DNA of 8,018 nt from Chroococcidiopsidaceae cyanobacterium CP_BM_RX_35 (GTDB taxonomy: Bacteria > Cyanobacteriota > Cyanobacteriia > Cyanobacteriales > Chroococcidiopsidaceae). The stretch spans positions 1 through 8,018 of the forward strand of contig JAFAVL010000060.1 of NCBI GenBank assembly GCA_019242465.1, written 5' to 3'. Positions within the stretch are counted from its first letter, which is position 1, and the number at the start of each line of letters is the position of its first letter. Below, in pieces: positions 5,321 through 8,018 of the stretch. The position numbers and the translations under genes were made by a program. Below the pieces are notes generated by a model. It was not told where the DNA came from, made no database searches, and saw only the letters and a list, made by a program, of their open reading frames with translations.

Positions 5321-6403
5321 CTAAGTTTTCCCTTGCAGATGGAGTAGTTCGCAGGCAGCTTGCACAACAGCTTCTGGCGTCACTAGCCGCAGGCAGTCGT
5401 GGTGCCCCTGAGGACAGATGCTCTTATAACAGTATTTGCAAGGGACATCGTGGAACAGGACGCGATGAGCAACACCCCAGGGTGTGTGCTGGGGATTGGT
5501 GAGAGCGTACAAATCCACAACTGGCGTGCCCACAGCAGCAGCAATGTGGACGGGACCAGTATTATTGGCAATCAGGATAGGTGCGATCGCAAGTATTGCT
5601 ACCAGTTCGCTCAAGTTGAGTTTGCCCACGAGTGAGTGTGTGGGAACACCGACTGCTGTCTGAATACTCTCAACCAGTTCCCGTTCTGGCTCAGTTCCAG
5701 TAAAAATAACTGGGATGCCCATATCCATAACTAGGCGACGGACAACTGCGGCAAATCCTTCTGGTGGGTAGCGGCGCGATGGAGCGGTAGCACCAGGATG
5801 GATAACCACCCAGAGATGTTCGCGCTCCCAGCCCAGTTTTTGGAGAATGTCCTGCACGCGGCAACGAGCAGGCTCTGGCACTTGGAGTGACAAGCCCTCG
5901 TTATTAGTCTGGCAGCCCACTGTGGCAACTAAGTCCAGCTGGCGGCGAACCTCGTGGCGGATAAAATTTTCTGGCTCTGGATCTTTCACCCAATGCGTCA
6001 GCAGCTGGTAGGGATTTTCGTGACAATGAGCTAGCCGGAGGGGAATATTAGCTAAATAGCACAGAAATGCCGATGGCAGTGGGTTCTGACTGTACACAGT
6101 AAAAATCACAGCTGCATCAAACTGCAATTGCCGCAACTGCTCTGCCATTTCGTACTCAGGAGTGCTGTCTATTCGCGGCGCAGTTGCCTTTAACCAGGGA
6201 GCGTCATAAACCATAACTTCATCGACTTCTGGTACTAATTTGGCAGTCGCAGCTCCAGCAGCAGATGTGAGCAGCGTGATACGACGGCTGGAATGGGATG
6301 CTTTCAAGGCACGAATTGCTGGCGTAGTCATCAGCACATCGCCAATTGTATCGAGTCGGATACATAGGACATTCGTCGCCAAGTTCCAGTCATTTGCAGT
6401 CAT
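5321..6403 (-). CDS. Family 9 glycosyltransferase (heptosyltransferase-like)
   Basis: This 360-residue protein belongs to the GT9 family, which includes WaaC and WaaF ADP-heptose:LPS heptosyltransferases, GT-B enzymes on the cytoplasmic face of the inner membrane. Visible marks are the N-terminal IRLDTIGDVLMTTPAIRALK (15-34), HPGATAPSRRYPPEGF (202-217), FTGTEPERELVESI (234-247), and the donor-site segment NNTGPVHIAAAVGTPVV (280-296) followed by TNPQHTPWG (302-310). A cysteine cluster, C322, C325, C330 and C337 within CKYCYKSICPQGHHDC, follows. Its ATG overlaps the hldE stop as ATGA, with GGTGAG 5 nt upstream, so translation is coupled. That context makes ADP-heptose the likely donor, but the acceptor is unknown. 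In cyanobacteria it could be LPS, an exopolysaccharide or another surface glycan. Confidence 0.93.
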   Translation of the reverse strand: MTANDWNLATNVLCIRLDTIGDVLMTTPAIRALKASHSSRRITLLTSAAGAATAKLVPEVDEVMVYDAPWLKATAPRIDSTPEYEMAEQLRQLQFDAAVIFTVYSQNPLPSAFLCYLANIPLRLAHCHENPYQLLTHWVKDPEPENFIRHEVRRQLDLVATVGCQTNNEGLSLQVPEPARCRVQDILQKLGWEREHLWVVIHPGATAPSRRYPPEGFAAVVRRLVMDMGIPVIFTGTEPERELVESIQTAVGVPTHSLVGKLNLSELVAILAIAPILIANNTGPVHIAAAVGTPVVDLYALTNPQHTPWGVAHRVLFHDVPCKYCYKSICPQGHHDCLRLVTPEAVVQAACELLHLQGKT

Positions 6404-7869
6404 GCTTTCTCACCAGCGATCCGGGCGATGATGCTAGTGGTAGAACGGTTCTCTACAAACGGCAGAATCTGCACAACACCTCCTAGCCGTTCTACCAGCA
6501 ACGCCTCAGGCAGCGTCTGTTTGGTATAGTCGCCACCTTTAACATAGACCTCTGGACGAACTAATTGAATGAGTTTGCTAGGGGTATCCTCATCAAAAGC
6601 AACCAGGAGATCGACACAGCCGAGGGCAGCAAGCACCTGAATCCGATCTTCTAGGGAATTGATCGGGCGACTTGGCCCTTTGAGGCGACTAACGCTCGCA
6701 TCCGAATTGACACCAATAACAAGAATATCCCCTAAAGCTTTGGCACGCTGGAGGTAAGAAACATGTCCAGTGTGGAGGATGTCAAAGCAGCCGTTCGTAA
6801 ACACAATCCGGTATCCACAGTCCCGGTAAGCTGCCACACGGGTAACGAGTGAACTGGAGTCAAATACACACTTTTCTACAGGTGGGGAGAATAAGGACTT
6901 CCGCAGCTCCTTAGTCGAGCAGCCAGTCGTACCAGCTTTTTCTACCACGATCGCGGCAGAAGAGGCAGCAAAGTCTGCGGCAGTTGGAGTTGTTGCCCCA
7001 GCGGCAAGGGCAAGAGTTAGAGCGCTGGTAAATGTGTCACCTGCACCAGTCACGTGATAGCTAAGAGTTTTGCGTGCGTAGGTGCGATAAGGGACGCGAT
7101 CGCGCTCAAAGATCAGCGCCCCTTCAACATCAAGAGTGACGGCAGCAATTCGCGCTCTGGTGAGGTCGAGGAGTTGTTCTTGGTGAGCGACGATTTGGTC
7201 AACACGCTCTGTAGGACTGGCAATCGGAATATTCAATAATTTGACAGCTTGTTCATAGTTAGGTTTAACTGCTGTCACACCGACATCACGATATGCTGTG
7301 AGGTTTTTGGAGTCAACCACTAGAATCCGGGGCTGACTTTGCTGGAGTTTGGCAAGGGCTTGAATCACCTGTGTCGTCATCACCCCATACCCATAATCGG
7401 ACACGATTACAGCATTGCACTCTAGAAAACTGCGATCGAGTTCATCAATTAACGTCCGTTCTATCTCTGGCTCAACAAGCGTAGTACTACCTTGGTCGAA
7501 CCGTACCAGCATCTGAGACGCGGCTATGATTCGTTGCTTAGTTAGCGTCCGCCTGCTTGGATGAGTCAGGATATGCTGGTGGGAGATACCTTGCGCTTGA
7601 AGCACTTGCCGGAGTATGGCACCCTCCCAGTCATCGCCGATTGCTGACAGGAACGTCACCTTTGCTCCAAGACTGTGGAGGTTAACAGCTGTATTTGCTG
7701 CACCGCCAGCCGTATGCCTCTGATCGGTGACAGTGACAACTGGTACTGGAGCCTCTGGGCAGAGGCGATCGCTAAACCCTGTCAAATAGCAATCGAGCAT
7801 TGCCTCACCAAGGACGACAACCTTAAGACCAGCGATCGCATCTAGTAACTGCACTATGTCAGTTTTCAC
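6400..7869 (-). CDS. hldE: Bifunctional heptose-7-phosphate kinase / heptose-1-phosphate adenylyltransferase
   Basis: HldE phosphorylates D-glycero-D-manno-heptose 7-phosphate at C1 and, after removal of the 7-phosphate by a HAD phosphatase, adds AMP to form ADP-heptose. The 489 residues carry both domains. The N-terminal PfkB/ribokinase domain (about 1-330) has GGAANTAVNL (55-64), VVDSKN (184-189), VKPNYEQA (201-208) and VTGAGDTF (273-280) with catalytic Asp278. The C-terminal cytidylyltransferase-like domain (about 350-489) has FTNGCFDILHTGHVSYL (357-373) with the HxGH pair His366/His369, KGGDYTK (444-450) and NRSTTSII (474-481). The start is GTG, with GGAGGA 5 nt upstream. It overlaps the upstream HAD gene by 11 bp and the downstream GT9 gene by 4 bp, forming one tight operon. 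Both catalytic centres look intact. Confidence 0.94.
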   Translation of the reverse strand: MKTDIVQLLDAIAGLKVVVLGEAMLDCYLTGFSDRLCPEAPVPVVTVTDQRHTAGGAANTAVNLHSLGAKVTFLSAIGDDWEGAILRQVLQAQGISHQHILTHPSRRTLTKQRIIAASQMLVRFDQGSTTLVEPEIERTLIDELDRSFLECNAVIVSDYGYGVMTTQVIQALAKLQQSQPRILVVDSKNLTAYRDVGVTAVKPNYEQAVKLLNIPIASPTERVDQIVAHQEQLLDLTRARIAAVTLDVEGALIFERDRVPYRTYARKTLSYHVTGAGDTFTSALTLALAAGATTPTAADFAASSAAIVVEKAGTTGCSTKELRKSLFSPPVEKCVFDSSSLVTRVAAYRDCGYRIVFTNGCFDILHTGHVSYLQRAKALGDILVIGVNSDASVSRLKGPSRPINSLEDRIQVLAALGCVDLLVAFDEDTPSKLIQLVRPEVYVKGGDYTKQTLPEALLVERLGGVVQILPFVENRSTTSIIARIAGEKA

Positions 7870-8018
7870 CAGCGTCCTCCAATGTAATCACTAGCGCTGC
7901 CTCAGTTAGATCATTCACTATGTGATGTGGTGATCGCTGCTGGGACATCTGCCACTCTGTCTCATTGCCGTTGTCAATAAGTACCGTCTTGCACCCTGCA
8001 CGACGACCAGCCTCCACA
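7859..8018 (-). CDS. HAD-type phosphatase, C-terminal fragment (possibly GmhB-like)
   Basis: An open minus-strand frame enters from the right edge and ends at TGA 7861-7859, giving 52 residues. It begins VEAGRRAGCKTVLIDNGNETEW and closes with a helix and VITLEDAGEN. The AGRRAGCKTVLIDNG segment matches the late HAD fold, where the strand after the conserved DxxAGxxAG turn leads to the C-terminal helix. The catalytic Asp motif is outside the window. It overlaps hldE by 11 bp and carries the hldE ribosome-binding site inside its own coding sequence. This position suggests the heptose-1,7-bisphosphate 7-phosphatase that acts between the two HldE reactions, but a different HAD specificity is possible. 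Too short a gene for the ORF search to catch because both its start and most of its body lie beyond 8018. Confidence 0.75.
   Translation of the reverse strand, partial: VEAGRRAGCKTVLIDNGNETEWQMSQQRSPHHIVNDLTEAALVITLEDAGEN
7875..7880 (-). promoter_or_regulatory. hldE ribosome binding site
   Basis: GGAGGA on the minus strand ends 5 nt before the GTG at 7869. It supports that GTG over any internal start and lies inside the preceding HAD gene. Confidence 0.75.

Overview
This window looks like cyanobacterial chromosome. The strongest evidence is purD followed directly by a full-length NblS-type (Hik33/DspA/Ycf26) sensor kinase, a family of cyanobacteria and some algal plastids. Five copies of the cyanobacterial HIP1 octamer GCGATCGC also occur in 8 kb, where about 0.1 is expected by chance. 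Genus cannot be fixed from the sequence. The mix of core genes, a toxin-antitoxin pair and a heptose/glycosyltransferase operon would suit a larger-genome freshwater or terrestrial cyanobacterium (inference).

Layout, left to right. (1) Bases 1-62, minus strand: the first 20 codons of an NAD-dependent sugar epimerase/dehydratase, divergent from purD. (2) 63-132: a compact divergent promoter region with a good -35/-10 pair for purD and a perfect 12-bp palindrome between them. (3) purD (133-1413) and nblS (1492-3435), both plus strand, separated by a 78-bp gap holding a weak terminator-like hairpin. (4) 3463-4411, minus strand: a two-gene type II toxin-antitoxin operon, with a Phd/YefM-like antitoxin carrying a large C-terminal helical domain followed by a RelE/YoeB-like toxin with an acidic N-terminal extension. 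A pair of TACGTA half-palindromes 12 bp apart, with a TATAAT -10 box overlapping the pair, lies just upstream. (5) 4640-5308, plus strand: an SRAP (YedK/HMCES) abasic-site DNA-protein crosslinking protein. (6) 5321-8018, minus strand: three tightly overlapping genes, transcribed HAD phosphatase (partial), then bifunctional heptose kinase/adenylyltransferase hldE, then a family 9 glycosyltransferase. They resemble the final steps of ADP-heptose synthesis plus a heptosyltransferase.

How the genes work together. PurD makes GAR in purine synthesis, and NblS is the membrane sensor for light and nutrient stress. They are neighbours but share no pathway. The TA pair is self-contained. The right-hand genes form one translationally coupled pathway: HAD phosphatase and HldE would make ADP-heptose, and the GT9 enzyme would transfer it to a surface glycan.

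No RNA genes, insertion sequences or CRISPR arrays were seen. The most unusual part is the TA operon: its operator geometry, its ambiguous antitoxin start and its extended proteins. I found nothing that I would call an entirely new system.
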